DNA of 64,000 bases from Aphrophora alni (taxonomy: Eukaryota > Arthropoda > Insecta > Hemiptera > Aphrophoridae), in contig OY740769.1 of assembly GCA_963513935.1 (NCBI GenBank), forward strand, positions 35,863,120 through 35,927,119, in the 5' to 3' direction. Positions within the stretch are counted from its first letter, which is position 1. Each line of letters starts with the position of its first letter. Shown in pieces: positions 52,765 to 63,550 of this stretch. A program made the translations under genes and the position numbers. The notes beneath the pieces are model-generated. The model did not search any database and was not told the DNA's origin. It saw only the letters and a list, made by a program, of their open reading frames with translations.

Positions 52765-53118
52765 AGTTTACGATATAGAAGTCAACTTCAAAACTCGTTA
52801 TGAAGAGATAGTCATGCGACACGTCGTTTACCAATGTCTTTTATCCATTAAAGCAATGGTGCAATTAAAATTCAAAATGGTTGTACCGTTTCCAAGAAAT
52901 CAAAAGGTCAAAGATGTAGAAGTCGACTTAAAAGTTGTAATGAGAAGATAGTCATGCGACATGTCTATTCACACTGTCCTTTTCCCCTAATAACAATGGT
53001 AAATTAAAATTCAAAAAGGTGGTACTGTTTCCTAGAAGTCAGTAGGTCAAAGATGTTGAAGTCGACTTATAAGTTGTAATGATAATATAGCAATGCGACA
53101 TTTCGTTTAAAACTGCAT
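52765..53118 (+). repeat. Left array of 140-bp repeats (three units)
   Basis: The unit runs roughly AATTAAAATTCAAAA, GGT.GTACCGTTTCC, AAGTC..TAGGTCAAAGATG, GAAGTCGACTT, AAGTTGTAATGAGAAGATAG, TCATGCGACA and CAATGGT. The first unit is partial and the third is the most diverged. Confidence 0.85.
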
Positions 53119-53864
53119 TTTTTACTGATAACTGTCACAAAAAAGTCATCGATAATCAGGGTCATCTTCATTCATCAAATGAAGTACTGAAGAAGGTGGA
53201 ACTTCGCAACGCTGATCTTATCTGATTATCACGGGTTTCAATAAACTCACAAAGTTACATCTTGTTGTTGCTCTTCGGTCATGATTGCGCAACATGATTG
53301 ACTCCTGTGGTTTAAAATTTGTGTCTAATGTATGTTCGGGAAGTTGGGTGATAATATGTCATTTTTATGATAATATTCATTTGATAATATCTATTGGACT
53401 TTGTGTTCTAAAGAACGTGCCGTAATTTTAATACTTACTTTAGTTTGTTATTTTAAAATACACTGAAACTTAAGATAGAGCAGTTGGTTAAAACAAATAA
53501 GAAATTAGCAGAAGTGTACAGATCCCCATCAGGAAAAAAAACTGCTCAATATGTACCCACTCAGCATGTTATCTTTGGAAATTCCAACCCCATTAAGGAA
53601 TTGAAAGTTGTTTGTGTCAAAAGGTATAATTACTTACGCTTACTAAGTTTGCTATTTTATAATTAACCAAACATTTTACTGGACGTAAAAGAGTTACTAT
53701 TAATGTATGGGTACTGTTTTGATGTATTTTCAAACATCATTGTATTTCTTTTAAAACTTTTCACTTTAATTTGCTATTAATATTTAGTGAAAATGCAATA
53801 CATTATTTCTCAAAACCACAATAATGTGATTCAGGGACACGGATAAATTATTACGTGCAACTCT
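53119..53864. other. Central segment of the foldback-like element
   Basis: About 750 bases lie between the inverted arrays. A 60-codon plus-strand frame at 53484-53666 has more balanced amino-acid use than random AT-rich frames (KKLAEVYRSPSGKKTAQYVP then TQHVIFGNSNPIKELKVV). An AGATAGAGCAG just upstream could act as an acceptor, and AAAAGGTATAAT after it looks like a splice donor. It may be a captured exon or a relic of a transposase; I do not recognise the protein. Confidence 0.35.
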
Positions 53865-54345
53865 TTTTATTTTAATTCCACCATTGTTTTCAGGTGGAAA
53901 TGGCAGTGTTAATCAACATGTCGCACAACTATCTTCTCGTTACTTCTTTTGAGTCGACTTCTACATTTTGACCTACTGATTTCTTGGAAACGGTTACAAC
54001 CCTTTTGAATTACAATAGCACCATTGTGTTCATGGGAAAAAGGGAGTGTAACTAGACATGTCGCATGACTATCTTCTCATTACAACTTTTAAGTGGACTC
54101 ATACATCTTTGTCCTACTGATGTCTTAGAAACGGTTCGACACTTTTGAATTTTAATTGCATCACTGTTTTCAGGGGGAAAAGGTAATGGTAATCGAGAAG
54201 CCGCATGATTATTTTATTTTAATGAATTCGGAAGTTGACTCCTATATCTTAGACCTACTGATTTTTTTTGGAAATGGTACAACCCTTTTGAATTTAAATT
54301 GCAGCATTGTTTTAAGGGATAAAAGACAGTGGGAACCTTTACGAA
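53865..54345 (-). repeat. Right array of 140-bp repeats, inverted (3.4 units)
   Basis: The same unit as the left array, on the opposite strand. TCGCA at 53921 and 54061 and CCGCA at 54201 fall exactly 140 bases apart. A fourth partial unit ends near AAAAGACAGTGGGAACC at about 54345. Confidence 0.85.
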
Positions 54346-57300
54346 ATAATGCAAACGAAATAATGTTAGTATTACTGTGTTACAACAATCGTCTATGATA
54401 CGCGCAGGCGTGTTTGACTGCTTTAAAATCAGGTTATGTGTGTTCCCTTCATAATTACAGGTTCCACACCTTAACTTCAGTACCGATCATAACATACCCC
54501 AAACAACACCTTTAACTCGAGTTGGAGTGTCACCTAGACTTTCATACTCCACGATGATTCAATCAAAAAAATCTCATACACCCTAATATTAGTAACTCTC
54601 AGTACTATATTTGTATAATATAGTACTGTATAATATGTATGTACCAAAATATGTACTTTTCTGTATATACACTTTATATTTCCTATATTATAATAGAAAC
54701 CCTAACACTAAGAGCTCCGGTCCTGCCTTTAGACATTTTTTAATTTCAGAATATTTATTTTTGAATTAGACGTGTATCAAATGTTCAAAGTAGACAAATG
54801 TTATTTTGTATGTGTTATATATTTTAATGTTCATACTTTACGACTAGTGAACTGTTCTTCTTTGTCGATATTATTTCAAATTTATTATCTTTTACAAATA
54901 ATTTTGTATGGATATAAGAATAATAAAAATATAGTGAAATTCAGGGAAATTGTATATTAATGTAATATACATAAAGTTTTATATTTTGTCATTAAAAACA
55001 TTTAATGGCATAGTGTTATGTGCTTTGTGTGGTAGAACTCAGTCATTTTGTGTTATCAATATTAAAGTAAAAGAATACTGACAAACCGAATAGCCGGGAG
55101 TTTACTAAACTAAATTATTACAAATAAATGTTTATTCCTTGAATTATTAGCTAAAAATAAAGTTGTCTAAAGATGGCGACATCTTGCGTTTTTAATTTAG
55201 GAAGGTTGAGTTTCTTGTTAACATAACTAAAGCTTTAAGAAGATATTTTCTCACGTAATCAGTATTTTAAAATGGTGCACTGCATTATATTGATTTCAGA
55301 TTCAGAAGCTGTAAAGATTACTCGTATATTGAAAAATGTGTTTCCTTTTTTTTTCTCTAACGTAACTAGAACTATAATAAATGGAAGTTGTAGGTGGAAA
55401 AAATGTAACATTTGTCTTGGAAAGCTTTACAAAGCTCAGTCTAGTCCTTACAGAGCTTCTATTAATATTTCTACAAAGGGTTTGTTGTCGACGTCAGAGC
55501 CCAAATCTCTCAATTTATCATCCAAATCATGTTGTAAATAAATATATAAAACTTTCTCCAAAACTTAACTCATAATTTCTCGTACAATTTTAACAGTTAA
55601 CAAATTATATGAAGTTTTATTTATACCACCCTACACAATACAAAATAAAATACGGTTTCTTTTAAATTTGTTGTACAATTAATTTATCTCTAATTATAAA
55701 GAAAGTAATGTCTCTCCGTCCGTTTGTAAGTTTATAATTCAAGAATTTGGCTGATTACAATACAGTTATCATTCCGACATAGCTACGATATTTAATCTGG
55801 TTTTAGTGTTTATATTATTCAAATTATTGATGCAGAAAATCCAACGTTATAACAATATTTGTAGGCTTGTTCAGACGAAGTACATTAAAAATTTAAAAAA
55901 CTGTACACATTTTCAACAAAACGTATATTTTGTTAGAAAAAAGTTGATAATATATTTGAACATTACTTGTAACTAAAAATTCGTTTGAAATGGGATGAGT
56001 GATTTTAATGGTTTCTACATAATAGACGTTTTTTGTTAATGAAAAATAAGAAATACTTTATTGACATTATTTTTTTTCATTAAGAAAAAACGAAATAACA
56101 AACAAACAGCACAGGTTTTGTCAGTCTCAATGTTGTTATGTAATTTGAACAGTATTTAAAGTTTAAAATAATGTTGAAATCACTGCAGTAGTTCACATTA
56201 TTAACGAGAAACGAATGTTAGGTGAGATTTGGTTAGGGAGTGTTTTGAATCACTTATTTAAAAACTGGAAAACATATTTAATGTTCATTGTTTATTATAA
56301 TGTAATGTATGATGAAGTAAAATAAAATAATAATAATAATAATAATAAACATTTAGATTCTTCAAGCTTTGTAATATTGAGTTTAGGTCTATTGCTAAAA
56401 TAATTATTTTCAATAAATTTTACTTGTAATCTTTAAAATTAAGTCGGAATATTAATCACAAATATCCTGAAAATATCATGGCAATCTATACAGCATATAT
56501 GGAGAATTTTTAGCTCTCTTTATACAGTCAGCATAAATTTATAATTTATATAAATTCATAATTTTATAAATTCATTTATATTTTAGAAGGACCGTATTGG
56601 ATTTGAACAAAACTTATTCAAATTATTGACATCTAAATTTGAAAATAAAAGATACTTTGATATACAAAAAAAAAAAATAAATAACAAGCTTTTTGGTGTA
56701 AATTTTTTAAATTTAAAAACAATAATTTTAAGATTAGATGTTATTTTTTTATTTTATTTTTTTTTTATTTTACATTTTTGTATCAAAAGACTTTTTATGA
56801 TTGAAAAAAATAGATAAAGAAAGAACATTCTATTGGAATTGTGCAAATCAAAATTTAAAGTTTTAAATTGGAAAGTGGAGCGTAGAGTGGATAATCACAA
56901 AAAATAGTGATTAATTCTTTAATAGAATTAAACCCTGAAATATAGATCTTTATTTGTACGACAACGAATATTAGGATTTACAATTTATTTACATTAATTT
57001 TTTTTGTATTGGTGTATTGTTGGATATTTCATCTGTAAATGACGACTGCTATTTCTTCAGTTGCTTAATCTCGTGGGAAATTACGTTAACGTCAGTCACG
57101 TGGTATGACACAGAGTGATAGCGCACTGGTGTAGTAATTAAACAATACCTTAGACAGTTTACTAGAAATATACCTTCATTTTATTTAGAAATGTCGTAGT
57201 TTTTTCTCTTAATGATTATGAGTTGTTTCTTGATATTAAAAAACAATCATTGTGTTGTATAACTGCAACACTTCCTTCATATATTTAATAATATATATGA

Positions 57301-57971
57301 ATTAATTATTTAAAATTGCAAGATATGTTTTAATGTAATTTAATTCAAGCCGTAGGTGTTGATAGAAGGATAACGGCCAATACGATTTATTGAGTTCCTT
57401 AAAGGCTAGGTTTGACCAATCTTATTGCAACCATAATGATATACAAGATATAATTTTGTGTGTGCTTTTTGTGGCAGGTACATACAAGTAGTCCATTATT
57501 CGAGTAAGTGAAAGAAAGTCTCTATAGATGACAAAGTTATATTTGGATAATAAATTTAATTGAAATTCATTCACACGGTTACTGCAGAGCATTGAGCGGA
57601 CAATTATTATTCACAAGAACACTTGATTGGATTCACGCAACGTCAAAACGAATAGGTCCAAGAAGACAATAATTTTTAAAAAATTCACAAATAACAAAAA
57701 ATTGGTTTATCGAATTAAATATGAGAATGTAATATTTATGTATTAAAACAATAGAAATGATTTAACGTCCTAAAAAATATATAATTTGTTTTGTCTCCAA
57801 AATATACTTTTCTCCTATACAATTACAGTGTTAGAAAATAGTATCTAATGCAAAAATACTAATAAGAGGCATCGTTGTGTATTTATATTTATTTTCAAAT
57901 TATCTTTTGTATTTATCAAGAAAACTCATAAAAATAGAGTAAAAATATTTTTCATTTAAAAAAAAATTATT

Positions 57972-57972
<1 letters not shown>
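54346..57972. other. AT-rich non-coding DNA
   Basis: No gene is recognised. AATAAAATAATAATAATAAT at about 56321-56349 looks like a polyadenylation signal running into a (TAA)n LINE-type tail, but nothing upstream of it resembles a LINE. Short frames such as 55272-55541 carry no signature. Confidence 0.4.

Positions 57973-58021
<49 letters not shown>
57973..58021. repeat. (TA)n microsatellite
   Basis: A pure TA array of about 49 bases. Confidence 0.97.
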
Positions 58022-58022
<1 letters not shown>

Positions 58023-58207
58023 TTTTATTGTTGATAAATGCAGGAGCCAAAATACTTAGACAGTTTATTTATTATTGATTATGTATTGTTATTTACATGT
58101 TCATCTAACAGTAAAATCATGTATATTGAGAAATTAGTCAAATTTATTTTTCAACTACCTACATTTTAGAAAAATATACTTAAAGTTAAATGTATAAACA
58201 GAATATT

Positions 58208-59915
58208 ATATAAGGGAGACCCACTAGGAGGTAATTATTTTTAATCAATATTCCTTAATTATGGAAAACTACAAATTAGATAATTTAGTTATGTTACAAA
58301 GATGTGTAAAAAAAGTATACAGTGGAGTTTCATTTTTGTATTGTTAATCAAACCAAAATGGTGGAATAACAAAATGAAGGTTTTTTAATAAACGATTTTA
58401 TTTGCATAACTATTACAATTTATTCGTTTGGAGATAACATGAAAATTTGTAAGTTAAGTAAATAAAAATAACAGAAATACATTTTTAAGTATCCAAATAT
58501 GACCTTTATTCGAAACGATCTCCATCAGTGACTATTCGCTAATAGCAACGAAACAAAAAGTATCATAAGTGCTTTTGTAAATTTGTAAAGTTATCAAGAG
58601 TAATTCCTATAACTCATTAATTCATCTTTTGTCCATATAGGGTAGGAATGGAATGATTCTTTCAAAACCGTATAGGAAAATATCTCAAACAGTCAAGCCT
58701 GGGGATCATAGAGGCAAGTTCATAAAGTTTCTGCCACGACCTATAGAACGCTTGTTAAGGTGTCGATCATAACTTTACTACTTTGGCTGCATCCAATCTT
58801 TTTACATTTATAAAAAGCATTTTAAAGGGTAATAATCTTTTAATCATCAACAGCTTTAAAAAGGAGAAAAGTACTTGAAATTATAATCTCTAGGCCTCGA
58901 TTACTCTAATAGCCTCTGAGTCTTAATAGAACAAGAGTTGGTTAATACAGTTGGTCTTAACAGGAGTGATAAAAGAGAGTGATCCGACCTAAGAGTACTT
59001 ACAGAAAGGTGCTGATGTTTTGCTCCTTGGGTGCGGTACAACCATACTCACAATATGTGTGAACCTCTGAGGGACCTGTTGGAAAAATCTCCTTATCTCC
59101 TGCTGAGTAAGATGATACTTATCGGTCTCCATTCATCGTCAGATAGGTTATGTCATACGATTAAACATTGTAGTTGGTGACTTCAGCCCATCTTAGTCAA
59201 GGTTTTTCAAATTTCCATAAAAACAATTCCACTCGTCTGTCTGGGTGAGTGTCCAGCAATCCGTGAACTAATTGTGTTGAAAAAAAAAAGTTTTTGTTTT
59301 AATACATATGAACTGACGACTTTGGTATCACAGTAGCAGATGAAAGTTTTCTAAGTGAATACTTCTGTTTGAATATTTCAGTCAAGTAGCAAATGGAAGC
59401 TCATTATTTTCTGTTTAAGAAGATCTATGGCATTTCTTCGAAACTAATACAGCTTCTAGTAGCATAATATTCCATGTATAATTGATTTTCTTCATATAGT
59501 AATTACATTTGGGTAGGTTCTTTGAAATTAGCTTATATAGCTTATACTCAAAAACAATAGCCCAAGAGTAATATTTCCCTATTCGTTCCCTCTTCGTACA
59601 TATGAAGAGATGGAAAACTACTACCAAAATGTTTTGTTTTTACGTGTTAACAAAAAAATGGTTATTGAGATTCAACGGATGACCATGTACATGTAATGGC
59701 ATTGCATAGTGGGAAGAAGAGATCCTATACAGAAGATTATTGTTTCCTTTGTTATTCCTACAATTTGTTTTAAATGACCATACAAATTAAACTCAAGGGT
59801 ATATTTTTTCACACATCTATGTAATATAACTGTATAATATGAAGTTAGAAGTGTGTTCTATATAACCGTCATGATAATTCAAAAATAGCGACCTTTTCGT
59901 AGGACACCCGGTATA
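58208..59915 (-). mobile_element. Decayed IS630/mariner-type DNA transposon
   Basis: A minus-strand transposase relic at about 58560-58770 lies between two degenerate inverted termini. The right end, ACCTTTTCGTAGGACACCC at 59891-59909, followed by GGTATA, reads on the minus strand as TATACC then GGGTGTCCTACGAAAAGGT. The left end, GGGAGACCCACTAGGAGGT at 58214-58232, preceded by TATAA, matches it at 13 of 19 positions. The length of about 1.7 kb suits this family. A 48-codon minus-strand frame at about 59125-58980 (METDKYHLTQQEIRRFF) may be part of the cargo, but I do not recognise it. Confidence 0.5.
58560..58770 (-). pseudogene. IS630/mariner-type transposase C-terminal remnant
   Basis: The minus strand reads RSIGRGRNFMNLPL, a stop, SPGLTV, a stop, and then DIFLYGFERIIPF. 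This lines up block for block with the conserved RWIGRxGPxxWPPRSPDLTPLDFFLWG segment of IS630/mariner-type DDE transposases, with one extra residue. The aspartate of the LDFF block, near the third catalytic acid, is kept as DIF. Further on, the weak pattern ending in IKVIFGYL sits where the family ends in GGHFEHLL. Two stops within 20 codons and the loss of the N-terminal half show a long-dead copy. Confidence 0.6.
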
Positions 59916-61024
59916 AAGGGATAATGTTAAAATAAGTATCCAGTTTTTTGTTCAAAAAGATTTTTTTAAAATCTAAATAATACTAAATTAATATTGGCTT
60001 TTCGGCATACGGTGAAAGGCATGTTTAATTTGTTGCTTTGTTTTTTATTGTTGACAAACTTGTTTCTTCATTTGTTTTCGTTCTTGGTTTATAACTTTAA
60101 AGGGATTACTATCACTATTTTTAAAAAATTGGAATTATTTACGTAATAGCCCATAATATGCTTTATGAAATTTTAACTCTTTATAGATATTCCTTTTCAA
60201 ACTCTTGATTTTTCTATTATAGGGATTATTATATCAAGCAAAAGTAACAAAAAATACTTACAAAATAGAAATTTTGTTTTATAATAAGCCTAATAACATG
60301 AGGTTGAACAATCATTAATGATATTAGGAAGTCCTGGATTGAATGAAAAAAGGAAAATGATTTATTGAGAGCAGGTTGAAAAGGGAAAATTAAATATTTG
60401 GATTCCTCTAAAAGCACGACTATCTGTCTGCAGGATATTTCTGACCATAGGTTATCGGTAAAAACTTTCCGAACTAATGAAGATATTTAGAAATTCCGTG
60501 TCTCTCCTATTATAACACGAAGAGGATAGGGAAATGTTATCAATTACACGGCCTTGCCTTTCATAAATATTTATTTAATGTTATCAAATACTGTTTATTT
60601 TTATGTATAATTTGAACAATTGTGTAATGTATAACATTTTAAGATATGCGTTCAGGTCTGTTTATTGATTGAACTTAATTATTCTCCTACATTCAATTAA
60701 GTATGGGAATGTATAATGAAGTGCATTTTTACAGTATCAGATATTTAATAACAACTACAGGACATTGCTCCTTGCGCAGTCGTAAAATACTGTAAAGATT
60801 AATTTCTCTTAGTCACGTAACCTGACAATTTTAGTTACATAATTAATTTATGAAAACGTGACTGGGATTTATTAAATTAATTAAATTCAGTAACCTCTCT
60901 TCCAATATTTTGCCATAAGAAATAAAGTTAAAAAAAAGAAATAAAATGTTTTCTCTAATAAATTTATGTCTGTTATTTTTTGGATATATTTCTTCTTCTA
61001 TTTCCTTTTTTGCGAATAAGATTT
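59916..61024. other. AT-rich non-coding DNA
   Basis: No gene is recognised. The frame at 60229-60417 has no signature. Confidence 0.45.
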
Positions 61025-61293
61025 TAATAAACGAAATATTAGAGGAAAACGTTTTCTGTAATCTTTTGATTATTTTTTCCTTGCATTTATATATACATGA
61101 TAAATAAATTTATATATACATGTTCCTTAAACATGTATATACGCTTTAGGATGGAAATCACAGGGAGCCCGTAAAATTAGTGGGCCGTAACCACGGTGGA
61201 GACGAATCGTTATTGCTAAAATACTTTTAGTTATTTTTCAATTTGCATGGGAAATACAGTATACGAAAAATGCCCTCTCAATGGAATGGTGAG

Positions 61294-61349
<56 letters not shown>

Positions 61350-61375
61350 GTTTTCCTCTAATATTTTGTTTATTA
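61025..61375. mobile_element. MITE-like element with 31-bp terminal inverted repeats
   Basis: The left end at 61025-61055 (TAATAAACGAAATATTAGAG, then GAAAACGTTTT) is the reverse complement of 61345-61375 at 30 of 31 positions. The element is 351 bases long, with no coding frame. Inside is a (TA)n array at 61295-61344 and two copies of TTTATATATACATG. A TA at both outer edges allows a TA target duplication as in Tc1/mariner-type MITEs, but in such AT-rich DNA this is weak evidence. Confidence 0.65.
61295..61344. repeat. (TA)n microsatellite inside MITE-like element
   Basis: A pure TA array of about 50 bases, directly next to the right terminal repeat. Confidence 0.97.
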
Positions 61376-62845
61376 GTCTAATATTTTTTTAAACTTTTGG
61401 TACTTTTCCCCTATAATGATGCCCGCGTAGCATAATTCCTTTACAACTTCAATTTGTCATTATATAAACATCATAGTACGAAATAAGTTTACATTTAACC
61501 AAATATGAATCAATTGATTGTTTTTAATGTTCTTTTAATTTCATTATTGTGAATATATAAAACTAAGATAAATATTTTATCTATTACCAGTATTTTAAAT
61601 ACTAAATATCATGTAATATACAAATTTATGCTTTCTAAAACGTTAGTAGGCTAGTAATAGTAGTGCAAGCTTAAGGACATTATATTTATTTAAAAAAAAT
61701 CAATATTGGTCTCAGATGAACGCAAAATTAATATATTCATGACAAGTTTAAAAATCAGCATTTATCATTATCATACGTATATCGTTTAGTGTATTTATCA
61801 TAATAATATATAATTATGTAGAAAGTAAAAATGTTTATAAAACCGTTAACTTTGAAAAACAGAAAATTTCTAAAGGTTTTAAATGTCCAAAAATGAATTT
61901 CAGATAAAATATTTAAATCGTTCTTTTAATGAATGAAATATACAACAATCATGAGTGGGAGAAAGTTATCTTAGCCTTTTTACTTTCTTAGAGAAATTTC
62001 CGTCTTTCTCTTCTGTCTCACATAAGCAACATATATCGTTGTAATCTCCCAAAATGTGATATATATATATATATTGGATATTTAACATATATACTTGTGT
62101 TTGGGGGGGGCGATCACTTGGGCAAGTACGCATGTGTTGTTTAAAACATTCAGTAGACCTACTCCCTTCATTTCATTTCCATCGTCTTTGATACCGTTTA
62201 TTGAAAGATCTACAGCACTTGATTATAAAAACGATAATTGAAATCGCAGTATATTGCTTTATAAAACAAATTCTTTGTTAAATTATAACTAATAGGCTTA
62301 AAAACATTAGGCCTACATGTTATAAGTTTTATAAAACATACTCATAAAAGAAAGTAATTTTCCTCTCATTTCTGATAAGCACAGATGCTAGATACACACA
62401 AACCAATTTTGAATTTAACCAAGGACTATAAAATTTAAACGTTAAACATCATGTGATTATGATATTAATTTCATTTAGTATAATTTTTCGCCAAAGTAAT
62501 ATGATATCTTTTTACCTCTAATAGTTAAATAATTTTGTTTAACATGTATTTAACATAATATTCTGACGTTTCTTGCTAAAAGAACTTTCCAGTTTTTATA
62601 TAATTCCAAACAAAAATATTGCAAATAAATGGAACGACAAAAACAAAACATTATTCTGAGGATGGTCTACATTTATTTTTTAATGTCCAAAACATCAAAA
62701 ATCGTTAAAAAAATATTCGAAATTCAGGGGAATCTTAGTACTTTTTTATTACAAAATTTAATACAAAATTTAACTATGCAATATTATATTATGAGGCTAG
62801 AAGAAAATTGCTTACTTAATATACCTGGCAAAAGGCTTGATTTAT
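61376..62845. other. AT-rich non-coding DNA
   Basis: No gene is recognised. A short TA run lies at 62060-62074 and a run of eight G at about 62104-62111. The 72-codon frame at 62629-62847 has no signature. Confidence 0.45.
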
Positions 62846-62846
62846 A

Positions 62847-62913
<67 letters not shown>
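62846..62913. repeat. (TA)n microsatellite, one interruption
   Basis: A TA array with a TTT step at about 62866-62868. Confidence 0.97.
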
Positions 62914-62917
<4 letters not shown>

Positions 62918-62930
62918 ACAGATTACGACT

Positions 62931-63110
62931 TCGTACAAATAAACCAGTTTGTAAATTGTACGATTCCTTCATAAAGAAGTGATTTATTTTTCCTTTTCCG
63001 TGATGTGTTTTAAAGTATATGCTTCATCATCTGATTTTTCATGAACATCAACACATAAATAAAACGAGATAGAGAACAAGCGTAAAAACACGAAACAACA
63101 ATATGTGATC
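62931..63110 (-). mobile_element. Second Penelope-like 3' end, decayed hammerhead-like core
   Basis: The minus strand reads TTGTTTCGTGTTTTTACG, then TCGTTTTATTTATGTG, then CAGATGATGAAGCATATACT, then TTAAAACAC, then AAATAAATC. The same order and related sequence occur at 52219-52081. If restored at three transition sites the GAAA box would be intact, and those changes are of the C-to-T/G-to-A kind expected from CpG decay. Beyond it, TCGTACAA and TTGTACGA (62931-62963) form a hairpin. This copy is not functional. Confidence 0.4.
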
Positions 63111-63168
63111 CAAGTGTGACACGCACCAAGGTCGAAAACCAGCTACTAAATTGACGGTGTTGGCTTTA

Positions 63169-63173
<5 letters not shown>

Positions 63174-63239
<66 letters not shown>
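63174..63239. repeat. (TA)n microsatellite
   Basis: A pure TA array of about 66 bases. The minus-strand Tyr-Ile protein through it is an artefact. Confidence 0.98.
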
Positions 63240-63242
<3 letters not shown>

Positions 63243-63420
63243 TATAACATACCGAAATAGAAAGCTCCAAAGGTCAGTACCCGGCAGGCCATAAATCGTC
63301 AAGACATGAAAAGATTGACGGACATAAAAAAAAATGTTTCAACAGGGAAACAACGCACCCAAACCGTCACACAAGATCCATCAAAATTAAGCCTTTAATA
63401 CCGAAACAAATTGTAACAAG

Positions 63421-63550
63421 CCAATCAGAGCAAGTGAATCAGTTCTGAAATAACGTCCAAGAATTAAAACTAGCCAATGGAAGAAAAGCATCATGACGCT
63501 GTTTTAAAAAGAGGAGAACTTATAAATAAGGGAAAAAGGGAGGACACGTG
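63421..63550 (+). promoter_or_regulatory. Promoter-like region: two CCAAT boxes and TATA box
   Basis: CCAATCAG at 63421-63428 and CCAAT at 63474-63478 lie upstream of CTTATAAATAAGGG, whose TATAAATA starts at 63521. Start of transcription would be expected about 25-35 bases later, near 63550. The spacing is that of a textbook RNA polymerase II core promoter and stands out from the featureless surroundings. It may belong to a host gene or to a retroelement (LTR U3 or PLE terminal repeat). Confidence 0.5.

Larger units (their letters stand above)
52629..54345. mobile_element. Foldback-like element with inverted 140-bp repeat arrays
   Basis: The left side begins with TATACAGAGTGTTTCTAAAG and, from about 52765, holds three units of a ~140-base repeat. 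The right side (about 53865-54345) holds just over three units of the same repeat in inverted orientation. The unit is marked by GTCATGCGACATGTC and GAAGTCGACTT on the left and by GACATGTCGCATGAC and AAGTCGACTTC-type words on the right. Phase markers at 52814, 52954 and 53093, and at 53921, 54061 and 54201, give the period. The arrays flank about 750 bases of unrelated sequence. Long inverted repeats made of direct subrepeats are the hallmark of foldback-type DNA transposons. The right terminus matching CAGAGTG was not found, so that end is probably lost. No transposase is visible. Confidence 0.72.
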
